Source: Treponema sp. UBA1233 (GTDB taxonomy: Bacteria > Spirochaetota > Spirochaetia > Treponematales > Treponemataceae). Taken from it: a stretch of DNA of 39,266 nt. The DNA lies in NCBI GenBank assembly GCA_002309305.1, contig DBWR01000024.1, forward strand, positions 261-39,526, read 5' to 3'. Under the pieces are notes generated by a model. The model searched no databases. It was given only the letters and a program-made list of their open reading frames with translations, and was not told where the DNA came from. Shown here piece by piece: positions 7,040-16,116 of the stretch. The position numbers and the translations under genes were made by a program. Position 1 is the stretch's first letter. Each line of letters opens with the position of its first letter.

Positions 7040-7074
7040 TGGGAAATAGTGGGGAAAAGTGGTGAGTAGTGGCA
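7040..7074 (+). promoter_or_regulatory. MraZ operator: four TGGNN boxes at exact 10-bp spacing
   Basis: TGGGA (7040), TGGGG (7050), TGGTG (7060) and TGGCA (7070) repeat with a period of exactly 10 bp. MraZ proteins bind TGGGN direct repeats separated by 5 bp and repress their own dcw operon. The array covers the predicted leader and the ribosome binding site up to the mraZ start, so binding would block early elongation and may also mask the start region. Confidence 0.85.
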
Positions 7075-7523
7075 TGGATATGCTGATTGGTGAGTATAAC
7101 AACACTTTAGATGACAAGGGCAGATGTTCCTTCCCGTCAAAGTTGCGTTCTGTTTTGCAGCAGAATGAACTCATCATCACGCAGGGCCTTGATCACTGTC
7201 TCATGCTTTTTACTACCGAGGAATGGGCTGCCCTTACCGAAAAGATAATGGGTTCCGCTTCTATCTTTGATAATCAAAAACGTCTGGTCATGCGTCGCTT
7301 TATAGCACCTGCTCAGAAAATTGAATTTGATAAGTCAGGACGAATTTCTATTCCTCAAACTCTCCGGGATTATGCTTCCCTGTCATGTGGCGGTGAGTGC
7401 ATTATATTTGGCATGAACAAATATATGGAACTCTGGGATGCCGCCGTATTCAGGAAGTTTGATGAAGAATCTGCTTCATCGGTCCAGGAGGCAATTGAAA
7501 GTATGCGGGACATACTTTTGTAA
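7074..7523 (+). CDS. mraZ: transcriptional regulator MraZ
   Basis: The 149-residue protein has the two AbrB-like SpoVT domains of MraZ: MLIGEYNNTLDDKGRCSFPS at the N-terminus and IEFDKSGRISIPQTLRDYA near residue 85-105, each with the DxxGR signature. MraZ forms a ring that binds repeated TGGGN boxes and controls the dcw cluster. I use ATG 7074 because GGTGAG lies 7 nt upstream; a GTG at 7059 in the same frame would start inside the operator. It is the first gene of the division cluster, and rsmH follows after a 115-nt gap that contains small inverted repeats but no gene. Confidence 0.92.
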   Translation: MDMLIGEYNNTLDDKGRCSFPSKLRSVLQQNELIITQGLDHCLMLFTTEEWAALTEKIMGSASIFDNQKRLVMRRFIAPAQKIEFDKSGRISIPQTLRDYASLSCGGECIIFGMNKYMELWDAAVFRKFDEESASSVQEAIESMRDILL

Positions 7524-7638
7524 TTCTGTTGCCAGGAGTCTGGGTGGGAGAACAGAATGATGCAGTGCAGGGATACACTGCAAAAAAAAAATTGCGGCCG
7601 TCGGGATCTTGTGCCGTGTTATGTGGTGGGAGAAGTGA

Positions 7639-8625
7639 GTGGAAATCGTTCATACACCGGTATTGCTTCGTGAATGCCTGGAATATCTTTCTCCGGTTGG
7701 GGAACCGTACGAGGAAGATGCGTTCATGGTTGATTCAACGCTCGGTGAAGGTGGGCATTCTTTCAATTTCCTTTCCAGATATTCTGGCCTGCACATAACG
7801 GGTATCGATGCGGATACCGTCATTCAGGCACGGGCCCGTGAACGGCTTGCACAATTTGGGAGCCGGATGGATTTTTACAGCGGATGGTTCGATGATTTTT
7901 ATCGTGAATATCCGATGGATAAACGCCGTCCTGACCTCATTTTGTTTGATTTAGGTATTAGTGTATTTCACTATGAGCGAAGTGGGAGGGGATTCTCTTT
8001 TCGACATGATGAAGCACTTGATATGCGGCTCAATCCGACTGCGGGAGAAAGCGCTGAGGACGTAGTAAATTGCATGCCGGAAGATGAACTTTCGAACATG
8101 ATTTACCTGTACTCGGATGAAAAATTCTCCCGCAGGATTGCGTCGGCTATTTGTTCAGCTCGCAGAACGGGAAAAATCTGTTCTACAAAAGCGCTGGCAG
8201 ACATTATTTACGATGCTGTGCCGTCAAAGTACAGGTACGGGCCGATACACCCCGCCACCAGAACTTTCCAGGCGCTCAGGATTCGTGTTAATTCGGAACT
8301 GAAGAGACTGCCTGATGCACTGCACAATGCCTTTAACGTGCTTGCCGAAGGTGGAAAAATGGGCGTGATTACGTTCCATTCGCTTGAGGACAGAATCGTA
8401 AAAAACTATTTCCGCAACCTTGGAAAACAATGTGTCTGCCCCCCGGAAGCTCCTGTATGTAAATGTGGGGGAACGCCTTGTGCACAGATTTTAACCCGTA
8501 AAGCGGTGCTGCCGACAGAAGAAGAAGTAAAGCAGAATTCACCGTCGCGCAGTGCAAAATTGCGTGTGGTTAAAAAGATACGGGATGCAGATAAAATGCG
8601 TCTTTTGGGTGTGGAGGGGATTTGA
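7639..8625 (+). CDS. rsmH: 16S rRNA (cytosine-1402-N4)-methyltransferase RsmH (MraW)
   Basis: RsmH methylates N4 of C1402 in the decoding centre of 16S rRNA, using S-adenosylmethionine. The 328-residue protein has the N-terminal HTPVLLRE motif, the SAM-binding VDSTLGEGGHS (about residues 31-41), DLILFDLGIS, the SGRGFSFRHDEALDMR substrate segment and the C-terminal GVITFHSLEDRIVK. The length is normal for the family. The start is GTG, with GGGAG about 7 nt upstream. Its stop overlaps the ftsL start as TGATG, so the two are translationally coupled. Its place after mraZ is the usual dcw order. Confidence 0.95.
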   Translation: MEIVHTPVLLRECLEYLSPVGEPYEEDAFMVDSTLGEGGHSFNFLSRYSGLHITGIDADTVIQARARERLAQFGSRMDFYSGWFDDFYREYPMDKRRPDLILFDLGISVFHYERSGRGFSFRHDEALDMRLNPTAGESAEDVVNCMPEDELSNMIYLYSDEKFSRRIASAICSARRTGKICSTKALADIIYDAVPSKYRYGPIHPATRTFQALRIRVNSELKRLPDALHNAFNVLAEGGKMGVITFHSLEDRIVKNYFRNLGKQCVCPPEAPVCKCGGTPCAQILTRKAVLPTEEEVKQNSPSRSAKLRVVKKIRDADKMRLLGVEGI

Positions 8626-8924
8626 TGTCAAAAGTTGGATTCATTATCAGAATAGTTTGCGTATGCCTTGCCGCCATTTCAATTCCGGCCATGCTGATGG
8701 TCGATGCCGTACAAGCCAGAAAGTATTCAGATTTGAGGAATCAGGTGATTGACCTTGAGGAAAAGCAGTCTGAACTAATAGAAGAAAACAAAAAGCTGAT
8801 AACTGACATAAGTCTTCTTTCTTCCGCTGACAGGATTGAACGTCTTGCATCGGAAGAATTGGGAATGCGTAAAGCGGAGACTGATGAGATAATTCGGGTT
8901 GAAATGAAGGATAATGATAAATGA
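8625..8924 (+). CDS. ftsL: FtsL-like cell division protein
   Basis: This 99-residue protein has one N-terminal membrane segment (about residues 6-27) followed by a coiled coil (LRNQVIDLEEKQSELIEENKK, then to about 80), the topology of FtsL/DivIC, which joins FtsQ in the divisome. Sequence identity in this family is always low, so the call rests on size, topology and its dcw position between rsmH and murF. The ATG overlaps the rsmH stop by one base and its own stop overlaps the murF start by 4 nt. Confidence 0.8.
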   Translation: MSKVGFIIRIVCVCLAAISIPAMLMVDAVQARKYSDLRNQVIDLEEKQSELIEENKKLITDISLLSSADRIERLASEELGMRKAETDEIIRVEMKDNDK

Positions 8925-10351
8925 GTGGCGAAAACTGTGGAAAGTCGTTGCTGAATCTTGAACAGGTTCTTGAGGCAACCGGCGGAGTTCATGTCCTGGG
9001 AGAAGGGGACTTTTGCTTTACGGACGTTCAGACTGACAGCCGTAACGTAAAGGAAGGAACCCTCTTTGTCCCCCTGCTTGGAGAAAAACAGGACGGACAT
9101 GAGTATATTCCACAGGCCATAGAAAAGGGGGCCGGCTCTGTTTTTATTGCAATGGCTTCCTGGGAAAAAAGACCGGAATTCTTTACGGAAATTTCAAAGT
9201 CAAATCCAGATGTATTCTTTATTGCCGTAGAAAACACAATGCATGCACTTCAGGCGGCGGCGGCAAAATATGTTGAACAGTTTCCTCATCTTATAAAAAT
9301 CGGAGTCACAGGTTCATCAGGTAAAACCACCGCAAAAGAAATACTCGCTTCTATCCTTGCACAGAAATACAATGTCGTGACAAATCCAGGAAACCTTAAC
9401 AGTGAGACCGGGCTTCCTCTTTCCGTTTTTGCAATACGCGATGAACATAAGGTTGGACTCTTTGAGATGGGCATGAACAGGAAAAACGAAATGGCGGAAA
9501 TTGCCGGTGTTTTAAAACCTCGTTTTGCCCTTGTGACGAATATTGGAACGGCCCACATCGGCATACTTGGAAGCAGGCAGGCAATAGCCGAAGAAAAGGC
9601 TCATGTGTTTGACCATTTCAACAGTTTTGGAACGGCTTTCATTCCCAAGGATGATGACTTTGCAGACTTCCTTGCAGATTCAGTTGAAGGCAAGGTCGTG
9701 TTCTACGGAGAAGGTCTTGATGAAAATGTCAGGTTTGTAAAAGACGACGGTTTGGACGGTACGGAATTTTCCGTTGACGGTGTAAGCTGCCGCATAAAGC
9801 TGCCCGGTTCATACAACTATAAGAATGCCCTTGGTGCTGTTGCCGTTGCGCGTATTTTGGGATTGAGCGCCACACAAATCAGGGACGGCCTTGAAAAAAT
9901 GGAAGGCGCTTTCGGAAGGAGTGAAGTCCTCCATGGAAAATATACTGTCGTTCAGGACTGCTACAATGCAAATCCCGATTCAATGGAAAAGGCCATAGGT
10001 TTGATTTCGTCACTTGAGTCAAAGGATAGAAAGGTGTTTGTTTTGGGCGACATGCTTGAGCTTGGTTCCGTTTCTTCTGAAGCCCATAAAAATACAGGTT
10101 CGCTTTGTGCATCTTCCAATGCAGATAAATTTTATTTTGTAGGTTCGGAGATGAAGGCCGCCTATGACCAGCTGCTTTCCGAAAAACCTGCTTCCGATGC
10201 CAAATACTATCCAGAATCAAGTGATGATGCCATTCGTCAGATTGCTGATGACATACGCAATACAATGCCGGATTCAACTTGCGTGCTCGTCAAGGGTTCC
10301 CGCGGAATGAGGCTTGAACGGCTTACTCCTTTGCTGCAGGGGGAATGCTGA
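8921..10351 (+). CDS. murF: UDP-N-acetylmuramoyl-tripeptide--D-alanyl-D-alanine ligase MurF
   Basis: MurF adds D-Ala-D-Ala to the UDP-MurNAc-tripeptide in the cytoplasm, using ATP. The 476-residue protein has the three Mur-ligase domains: an N-terminal UDP-binding part (DVQTDSRNVKEGTLFVPL), the central ATPase with GVTGSSGKTT (about residues 128-137), GNLNSETGLPLS and EMGMNRKNEMAEIA, and a C-terminal domain with DCYNANPDSM and VLGDMLELG. All catalytic signatures are present. It overlaps ftsL by ATGA and ftsW by TGATG. MurC, MurD, MurG and MraY are not encoded in this cluster. Confidence 0.95.
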   Translation: MSGENCGKSLLNLEQVLEATGGVHVLGEGDFCFTDVQTDSRNVKEGTLFVPLLGEKQDGHEYIPQAIEKGAGSVFIAMASWEKRPEFFTEISKSNPDVFFIAVENTMHALQAAAAKYVEQFPHLIKIGVTGSSGKTTAKEILASILAQKYNVVTNPGNLNSETGLPLSVFAIRDEHKVGLFEMGMNRKNEMAEIAGVLKPRFALVTNIGTAHIGILGSRQAIAEEKAHVFDHFNSFGTAFIPKDDDFADFLADSVEGKVVFYGEGLDENVRFVKDDGLDGTEFSVDGVSCRIKLPGSYNYKNALGAVAVARILGLSATQIRDGLEKMEGAFGRSEVLHGKYTVVQDCYNANPDSMEKAIGLISSLESKDRKVFVLGDMLELGSVSSEAHKNTGSLCASSNADKFYFVGSEMKAAYDQLLSEKPASDAKYYPESSDDAIRQIADDIRNTMPDSTCVLVKGSRGMRLERLTPLLQGEC

Positions 10352-11571
10352 TGTCCAACTTCAGAATCAAACCCGGAATTCCAGGAGAAAGCCACGAAAA
10401 GAACAGCATGATGTTTTTGATTTCAGTACTTCTTTTGTGGGGTCTTGGAATCTTTACGCTTTTTGTATGCACGCCATCAACTGCCGAACGTCTTTTTGTC
10501 AACAAGTATTATTTCGTCACAAGACAGCTTGTTTTTTCTGCAGTGAGTTTTGTAGGACTTATCTTTTTTGCAATCGTTCCGTTAAAGTTCATAAGGAAGA
10601 TTCTTCCGGTATTTGTTTTGGGAACTTTCATTTTGTGCTTTTTCCCTCTTATTCCAAAAATCGGTACAACAAGCCACGGTGCATCCCGTTGGGTTATAAT
10701 TCCTCATGTGGGTGGATTCCAGCCGTCTGAGTTTGCAAAGTTTGCAGTTGTCCTTTATCTTGCAAATCTTTTTGAAAAATATCTTGGTGCAGTCCATAAG
10801 GAGGAAAAGAATTTCCTTTATCCTCTGCTTGGATTGTTCGCATTTGTAATAGTAGTCTTCCTGCAAAAAGACTTTTCTACCGGACTGTTTATCTTTGTTG
10901 TCGGTGTAGTCATGTTTTTTGTCTCCGGCGCAAAGATGAACTGGTTTGTTCCGCTTGTGATTCTTGCAATCCCCTGTGTGCTGCTCCTGATTGCAATGGA
11001 ACCCTACCGAATTGAACGCCTGATTTCCCATCTGCATCCAGAAGAATATGAGCTTACCATCGGATATCAGAGAAACGCCGCCGCACGTGCCATTGTCAAC
11101 GGAGGTTTGTGGGGCAACGGTATGGGAAGCGGACTGACTTCAATTCATATTCCTGAGATTCAAACCGACTATATTTTTGCCGGCTGGTGCAATGCCATGG
11201 GACTTTTGGGTGTGGGCGCATATCTGGCCCTGCTCGTGTTCTTTTCCTGGCGCGGTTATTCAATCGCTTTTTCTACTCCAAACAGATTCTGCTGCTACGG
11301 TTCTTTCGGATGTACGACAATGATCCTCTTGCAGTCAATCATCAACATTGGAGTCGTATGCGGTTTCCTGCCGACAACGGGTATCCCCCTTCCGTTCTTT
11401 TCCTCGGGAGGTACTTCACTTATGGTGACCATGGCCATGTGCGGTTTCATCTTGAACTGCTCTCATGCGTCAGAGGATGAAGGTGAGATTACTTCAGAAT
11501 ATGAAGAAAATACAAAGACTAATTCAAAATTCGAGACTATTGGTGGAGTGGTGGTAGAAAACTATGAGTGA
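10351..11571 (+). CDS. ftsW: FtsW/SEDS-family peptidoglycan glycosyltransferase
   Basis: SEDS proteins polymerise lipid II; FtsW does so at the septum with a class B penicillin-binding protein. The 406-residue protein shows about ten hydrophobic segments and SEDS signatures: GASRWV (after the third to fourth segments), FQPSEFAKFAVVLYLA, FLQKDFSTGLFIF, AARAIVNGGLWGNGMGSG, TDYIFAGWCNAMGLLG and GIPLPFFSSGGTSLM. I start at ATG 10351, which overlaps the murF stop and has GGGGG 7 nt upstream; an ATG two codons earlier is too close to that site. Its stop overlaps the ftsQ start by 8 nt. Confidence 0.93.
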   Translation: MSNFRIKPGIPGESHEKNSMMFLISVLLLWGLGIFTLFVCTPSTAERLFVNKYYFVTRQLVFSAVSFVGLIFFAIVPLKFIRKILPVFVLGTFILCFFPLIPKIGTTSHGASRWVIIPHVGGFQPSEFAKFAVVLYLANLFEKYLGAVHKEEKNFLYPLLGLFAFVIVVFLQKDFSTGLFIFVVGVVMFFVSGAKMNWFVPLVILAIPCVLLLIAMEPYRIERLISHLHPEEYELTIGYQRNAAARAIVNGGLWGNGMGSGLTSIHIPEIQTDYIFAGWCNAMGLLGVGAYLALLVFFSWRGYSIAFSTPNRFCCYGSFGCTTMILLQSIINIGVVCGFLPTTGIPLPFFSSGGTSLMVTMAMCGFILNCSHASEDEGEITSEYEENTKTNSKFETIGGVVVENYE

Positions 11572-12415
11572 TGCGGTGTACACGGATATTCCTTTTTCAG
11601 CGTTTGACGATTATTCCAGGAGGACAAGCGAAGTCAAACCAAAGAAGGCTAAGGTAAAAAAAGACAAGAAGCTGACTGTCCTTAAGGTTTTTGTGATTGT
11701 CATCGGATTCCTGCTTTTGGCGGAAGTTTTTGTGATGACCGTCATTGTTCCCGGCTTTACAACAGTGCACATCCAGTTTACGGGAATAAGCAAGATTCCA
11801 ATGGAAAGGCTTGAGGCAAAGGTTGGAGAATTTGGTGGAAGCACCTGGATTCAGTTTGACACCGCAAAGGCCGTTTCCGTAATCGGTTCCATGCCTGAAG
11901 TTGAGCGTGTTACCGTTGACAAGCATTTCCCGGATAAGGTTACCATTGACATAAAGGAAAGGGAAGCTGTTGCAAAAACGATTTTATACAGCGAAGGCCA
12001 CCCGGTGACTGTTCAAATTGACCAAAATGGAGTATTATTTACCTCGGAAACCGTTTCCGTGGTTCGCGATACAAGCATACCGCTTATTTCAGGGCTTCCA
12101 CTGGACAATATTCAGGAGGGAATGAGGCTTCCATCTGTCTACCGTTCGCTTATGGAGCATGTTGCGGAAATCAGGCGGCTTCCCCAGAAATATTTTGCCG
12201 CAATTTCAGAAATTCAAGTGGTTCCCAAGGAATTCGGCAATTATGAGCTTGTCGTCTATCCAATCCACACTCATGTACGTGTTTTGGTCGACAACACCTT
12301 GAATGAAGAGGCATTAAAGTATATGATGGTTGTGCTTGATGTTGTAAATTCAATTGAACCTGACGTTTACGAGATTGACTTGCGTTACGGTTCGGTTTCA
12401 TACAGAAAGCGCTGA
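11564..12415 (+). CDS. ftsQ: FtsQ/DivIB cell division protein
   Basis: The 283-residue protein has a charged cytoplasmic tail (KPKKAKVKKDKK), one membrane helix (about residues 40-62) and a periplasmic POTRA domain starting VHIQFTGISKIPMERL, followed by the beta domain (DKHFPDKVTIDIKEREAVA). That is the FtsQ/DivIB architecture, the hub that recruits later divisome proteins with FtsL. It overlaps ftsW by 8 nt, and the ftsA start follows 13 nt after the stop. Confidence 0.9.
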   Translation: MSDAVYTDIPFSAFDDYSRRTSEVKPKKAKVKKDKKLTVLKVFVIVIGFLLLAEVFVMTVIVPGFTTVHIQFTGISKIPMERLEAKVGEFGGSTWIQFDTAKAVSVIGSMPEVERVTVDKHFPDKVTIDIKEREAVAKTILYSEGHPVTVQIDQNGVLFTSETVSVVRDTSIPLISGLPLDNIQEGMRLPSVYRSLMEHVAEIRRLPQKYFAAISEIQVVPKEFGNYELVVYPIHTHVRVLVDNTLNEEALKYMMVVLDVVNSIEPDVYEIDLRYGSVSYRKR

Positions 12416-12428
12416 TACGGGGGATAAA

Positions 12429-13700
12429 TTGAGTAATATTGTTGTGGGGCTTGATATCGGCACCAGTTTCATCAGGTGTGTAATCGGGCAGCTGGATGAA
12501 GAAAACCATATGAAGGTCATTGGGGCAGCAAAAAAGCCTTCCAAGGGACTTCGTAATGGGGTTATTGTCAACATCGATGCAGCAGTCTCCGCAATCAAAG
12601 AAACTCTAGAAGCCGCAGAACTTATGGCTGGGGTTATTGTTACCACCGTTTTCACGGCCATTGGCGGTTCCCAGGTGGAAGGAAGGAGTTCTTCTTCCGG
12701 TGTGGCAGTAGACACCACAAAGCACAACCGCCGCATGGAAATCTCCGAAGATACCAAGACAAGGGCAATTGATTCCGCAAAGGCCATAGTGCTTCCCCTT
12801 GGAAAACAGATTCTCCACATAATTCCACAGGAATACAAAATCGACGAAATACCGGGCTACAAGGAGCCTGTTGGCAGTCTGGGCGTGCGTCTGGACGTTT
12901 CCGTTTATATCGTGACAGCCTCCATCACTGCCTGTTCAAATCTGGATTTGTGTTTGAAAAGAACGGGCCTGAATCTTGAAGGAATAATGCTCAAGACTCT
13001 TGCCGCTACGATAGCCACACTGCATGAAGAGGAGATGGAGCTTGGTTCAATTCTCATAGACCTTGGTGCCGATTCAACGGACGTAATGGTCATCTACAAG
13101 GGCTCACCGACATACATCACTTCCATTCCTGTGGGCGGTAATTTTGTAACCAACGACATTGTTCAGGTAAAGGGCATACCGTTTGCAGATGCCGAGGAAA
13201 TAAAGGTTAATTCGGGCTGCTGCTGGATAGAAGGCAACGAAGCCGACGAAGAGGTAATCATCCGTGAGATTGGTGCCAGACCTGCAGAACAGACTACCCG
13301 CTATGAGCTGTGCGAGATAATTCAGCCGCGCATGGAAGAAATCATGACCATGGCAAAGAGGGCGGTGGTACAGCATTCGGGATTGAAGCAGCTTAACGGC
13401 AGCATAGTTTTGACCGGTGGCGGAGCTCTGATGCATGGTATCGTACAGTTGGCACAGAGCGTGTGGAGGACAAGTTCCGTAAGGGTTGGAGAATGTCCTG
13501 ACATGGGCCGTCTTCCTGATTCAAACGGAACATTTTACCGCAGTGCAGATTTTGCCACGGTTACCGGACTCATGCTGGCAAACAAGAAGAATGCCGGAAA
13601 AGAAAAGTCCCGCCGCGTAAAGGTAAAGCGAGACGATGAGAATTCGATTGCAGAGGGAGTCGGAACAAAAATCAAGAGTTTCTTTAAGAAATTCTTTTAA
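12429..13700 (+). CDS. ftsA: cell division protein FtsA
   Basis: FtsA is an actin-like ATPase that tethers FtsZ to the membrane. The 423-residue protein begins SNIVVGLDIGTSFIRCVIGQ (phosphate 1 motif), has the phosphate 2 region SILIDLGADSTDVMVI and the adenosine motif IVLTGGGALMHGI, and ends in a basic amphipathic helix (KIKSFFKKFF) typical of the membrane-targeting sequence. The chosen start is TTG 12429, with GGGGG 5 nt upstream; an in-frame ATG at 12354 would overlap ftsQ and lacks family similarity. ftsZ follows 66 nt later. Confidence 0.93.
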   Translation: MSNIVVGLDIGTSFIRCVIGQLDEENHMKVIGAAKKPSKGLRNGVIVNIDAAVSAIKETLEAAELMAGVIVTTVFTAIGGSQVEGRSSSSGVAVDTTKHNRRMEISEDTKTRAIDSAKAIVLPLGKQILHIIPQEYKIDEIPGYKEPVGSLGVRLDVSVYIVTASITACSNLDLCLKRTGLNLEGIMLKTLAATIATLHEEEMELGSILIDLGADSTDVMVIYKGSPTYITSIPVGGNFVTNDIVQVKGIPFADAEEIKVNSGCCWIEGNEADEEVIIREIGARPAEQTTRYELCEIIQPRMEEIMTMAKRAVVQHSGLKQLNGSIVLTGGGALMHGIVQLAQSVWRTSSVRVGECPDMGRLPDSNGTFYRSADFATVTGLMLANKKNAGKEKSRRVKVKRDDENSIAEGVGTKIKSFFKKFF

Positions 13701-13766
13701 TGTGTATTTGAAAACATTCCGGGTTGTAGGATTCGGGTGGTTTTGGGATAAAGATTGGGAGGAAAT

Positions 13767-15152
13767 ATGATTGAATTGTCTGTGGAAAACACTGCGGGAG
13801 CGACTTTGCATGCACCAAGTCCTACCGTAATAAAAATAATCGGTTGTGGTGGAGGTGGTTCTTCTGCCGTCAACAGAATGGTGGAAGCCGGTGTCAGCGA
13901 CGTTGATTTTGTCGTACTGAACACGGATATGCAGGCACTTCAAATCTCCAAGGCACAGACCAGACTGCCTATTGGACAGCAGCTTACAGGTGGTCTTGGA
14001 GCGGGAGGAAACCCAGAGGTTGGTGAAAATGCCGCCAAGGAAGATTCGGACAGGATTTCTGAACTCCTTAACGGTGCGGACATGGTAATCATCACTGCCG
14101 GTATGGGTGGTGGAACAGGAACCGGTTCTGCTCCGATTGTCGCCCAGCTTGCCCAGGAACAGGGTGCACTGACTGTAGCGGTTGTTACGACACCATTTGA
14201 TTTTGAAGGTCCCGTCAGGATGGAATACGCTAAAAACGGACTCAAGAAGCTTCGTGAGCATGTGGACAGCCTTATCATAATCCCAAATCAGCAGATAATG
14301 AAAATCGTGGGTGGAGACAAAAAGCTCACATACAAGCAGTCATTCCGTCTGGCAGATGACGTACTCTGTCAGGGTGTTCAGGGAATCACAGAGATAATTA
14401 CAAAGCCGGGAGAAATAAACTGCGACTTTAACGACATCAAGACAGTCATGTTGAACCAGGGTGAGGCAATCCTGGGAGTGGGCATTGCAGAGGGAGAAAA
14501 CCGTGCCGTAGAAGCCGCACAAAAGGCAATAACCAATCCAATGCTCGAAAACCGCCACATCGACGGAGCCAGCAACATCCTCGTCAACATTACCTCCGCC
14601 GAAGATCTTGCAATGGTTGAAGTTGAGGAAATCATCAGGAACATTACGGCATCTGCAAACGACCGACACAAGCTGTTCTGGGGACAGGTGCTTGATCCAA
14701 CGATGGGAGATAAGATTTCTGTTACCGTCATTGCCACCGGTTTTGAACCGACCGATGCGGACAGGGAACGTTTTGCCAGGGAAGAACAGGAAAGAAAGGC
14801 TAGAAGCAACGTGATTTCTTACGGTGAGTTTACAAGCCTTTTAAATGGTGCTCCTCCTGAACCAAAGGAAGAAAAGGCAGAGCTCAAGGGAAAATTCAGC
14901 AACATACCGGTTGATACGGCATCACTTTTTTCTGAAGAACAGGATTCAGACATGTCCGACATTGGGGCCACACCGGAAGAAGAGGCTTCTTTGGGTGAAT
15001 CGCTCAAGCAGGCAATGTCAAGCCAGCATAAGATGAGGAATGACCCGCCGTCATCATTCAACAGGAATCCGGATGATTTGAGTCAGCCCGCCATCTGGAG
15101 GCGCAAGCTGGACGGACTTAACCGGAACATTGACTTGACTTTAGACGACTAG
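13767..15152 (+). CDS. ftsZ: cell division protein FtsZ
   Basis: FtsZ is the tubulin-like GTPase that forms the division ring. The 461-residue protein has IGCGGGGSSAVNRM (nucleotide-binding loop), the tubulin signature GMGGGTGTGSAP (about residues 112-123), FDFEGPVR and the synergy-loop region FNDIKTVMLNQGEAILGVG. After the globular domain (to about 330) there is a ~100-residue acidic, low-complexity linker, then a C-terminal peptide LSQPAIWRRKLDGL, the docking site for FtsA and other partners. ATG 13767 is preceded by GGGAGG; an upstream TTG in frame is less likely. The next gene begins one base after the stop codon. Confidence 0.96.
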   Translation: MIELSVENTAGATLHAPSPTVIKIIGCGGGGSSAVNRMVEAGVSDVDFVVLNTDMQALQISKAQTRLPIGQQLTGGLGAGGNPEVGENAAKEDSDRISELLNGADMVIITAGMGGGTGTGSAPIVAQLAQEQGALTVAVVTTPFDFEGPVRMEYAKNGLKKLREHVDSLIIIPNQQIMKIVGGDKKLTYKQSFRLADDVLCQGVQGITEIITKPGEINCDFNDIKTVMLNQGEAILGVGIAEGENRAVEAAQKAITNPMLENRHIDGASNILVNITSAEDLAMVEVEEIIRNITASANDRHKLFWGQVLDPTMGDKISVTVIATGFEPTDADRERFAREEQERKARSNVISYGEFTSLLNGAPPEPKEEKAELKGKFSNIPVDTASLFSEEQDSDMSDIGATPEEEASLGESLKQAMSSQHKMRNDPPSSFNRNPDDLSQPAIWRRKLDGLNRNIDLTLDD

Positions 15153-15153
15153 G

Positions 15154-16116
15154 ATGGATGACTTGCATTCAACGTCCGGCCTGATACAGGGTTTTTACAA
15201 CGACCTTGTACTGGTTGAACGACGGGCCGAACTTTCCGCCGACACTTACTGCATTTCGTGCAGGGAGTTTTTGTCATGGCTGGAAGAAAATGATGTGGAG
15301 CTTGCCGACGTGCAGGTGCAGAATCTGATTTATTTTCTGGCATGGAGGAAGGAAAAGGGTTCTTCTTCTCTGACTCTTGCCAAAGATATTTCGGCTCTAA
15401 GGGCTTTTGGCTCATACCTTAAGCGGCAGGGAATCTGGAAGGAAAACCTGTCTCTGGAATTGGACCGTCCCAAGGCAAACAGGCTTCTGCCTTCAGTGCT
15501 TTCGGTGGAAGAAGTTGATTCGCTTCTGGCTGTAATAGACATTACAAAACCGCTGGGAATAAGGGACAGGGCCTTGTTCGAGCTGATATACAGCTGCGGG
15601 CTTCGCATAAGTGAGGCGTCGGGGCTTTTGGTTTCCAACGTGCATTTTGACGAAAGGATTCTGATGGTGCATGGAAAGGGCGACAAGGAGCGCATAGTTC
15701 CCTTTGGAGAGGAAGCATCCTTTTGGCTAAGGAAATGGCTGTCGGAAGTAAGGCCGAACATTGTCGGTTCAAGGCAGATTTCCTACGTGTTCGTCAATTG
15801 CCGGGGAGAAATGCTTTCAAGAAAGGGCATTTGGAAGAATTTTCAGATGCTGGAGCAAAAGAGCGGTGTTCATGCAAAAGTTCACACGCTCAGGCATTCG
15901 TTTGCAACCCATCTTTTGGCCGGTGGTGCAGACCTTCGTTCCGTTCAGGAGCTTCTGGGGCATTCGGATTTGTCGACTACGCAGATTTACACGCATATAG
16001 ACAACGAGCAGCTTCGGGAATATCACAGGGGATATTTTCCGGGACATTTAAATAAAGGCGGAACTGATTCGTCAAAGAAAGGTTTCCAAAAAAACGATTC
16101 GGGAGAAGGAAAATGA
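15154..16116 (+). CDS. xerD: XerD-like tyrosine recombinase
   Basis: The 320-residue protein is a Xer-type site-specific recombinase, expected to resolve chromosome dimers at dif. It has the N-terminal SAM-like core-binding domain (to about 105) and a complete catalytic set: Arg in SCGLRISEA, Lys in HGKGDKER, HTLRHSFATHLL, GHSDLST and the nucleophile Tyr in QIYTH. The motif block HSDLSTTQIYTH is closer to XerD than XerC. The ~25-residue tail after the active site (GGTDSSKKGFQKN) is Lys/Ser-rich and extra. It is coupled to ftsZ (1-nt gap) and overlaps the following lipoprotein gene by 4 nt. A second Xer lies at 20053. Confidence 0.9.
   Translation: MDDLHSTSGLIQGFYNDLVLVERRAELSADTYCISCREFLSWLEENDVELADVQVQNLIYFLAWRKEKGSSSLTLAKDISALRAFGSYLKRQGIWKENLSLELDRPKANRLLPSVLSVEEVDSLLAVIDITKPLGIRDRALFELIYSCGLRISEASGLLVSNVHFDERILMVHGKGDKERIVPFGEEASFWLRKWLSEVRPNIVGSRQISYVFVNCRGEMLSRKGIWKNFQMLEQKSGVHAKVHTLRHSFATHLLAGGADLRSVQELLGHSDLSTTQIYTHIDNEQLREYHRGYFPGHLNKGGTDSSKKGFQKNDSGEGK

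Noticed and set aside
7560..7590. Terminator between mraZ and rsmH
   Set aside because: The GCAGTG...CACTGC hairpin is followed by a run of A, not T, on this strand, and the cluster is expected to be cotranscribed.
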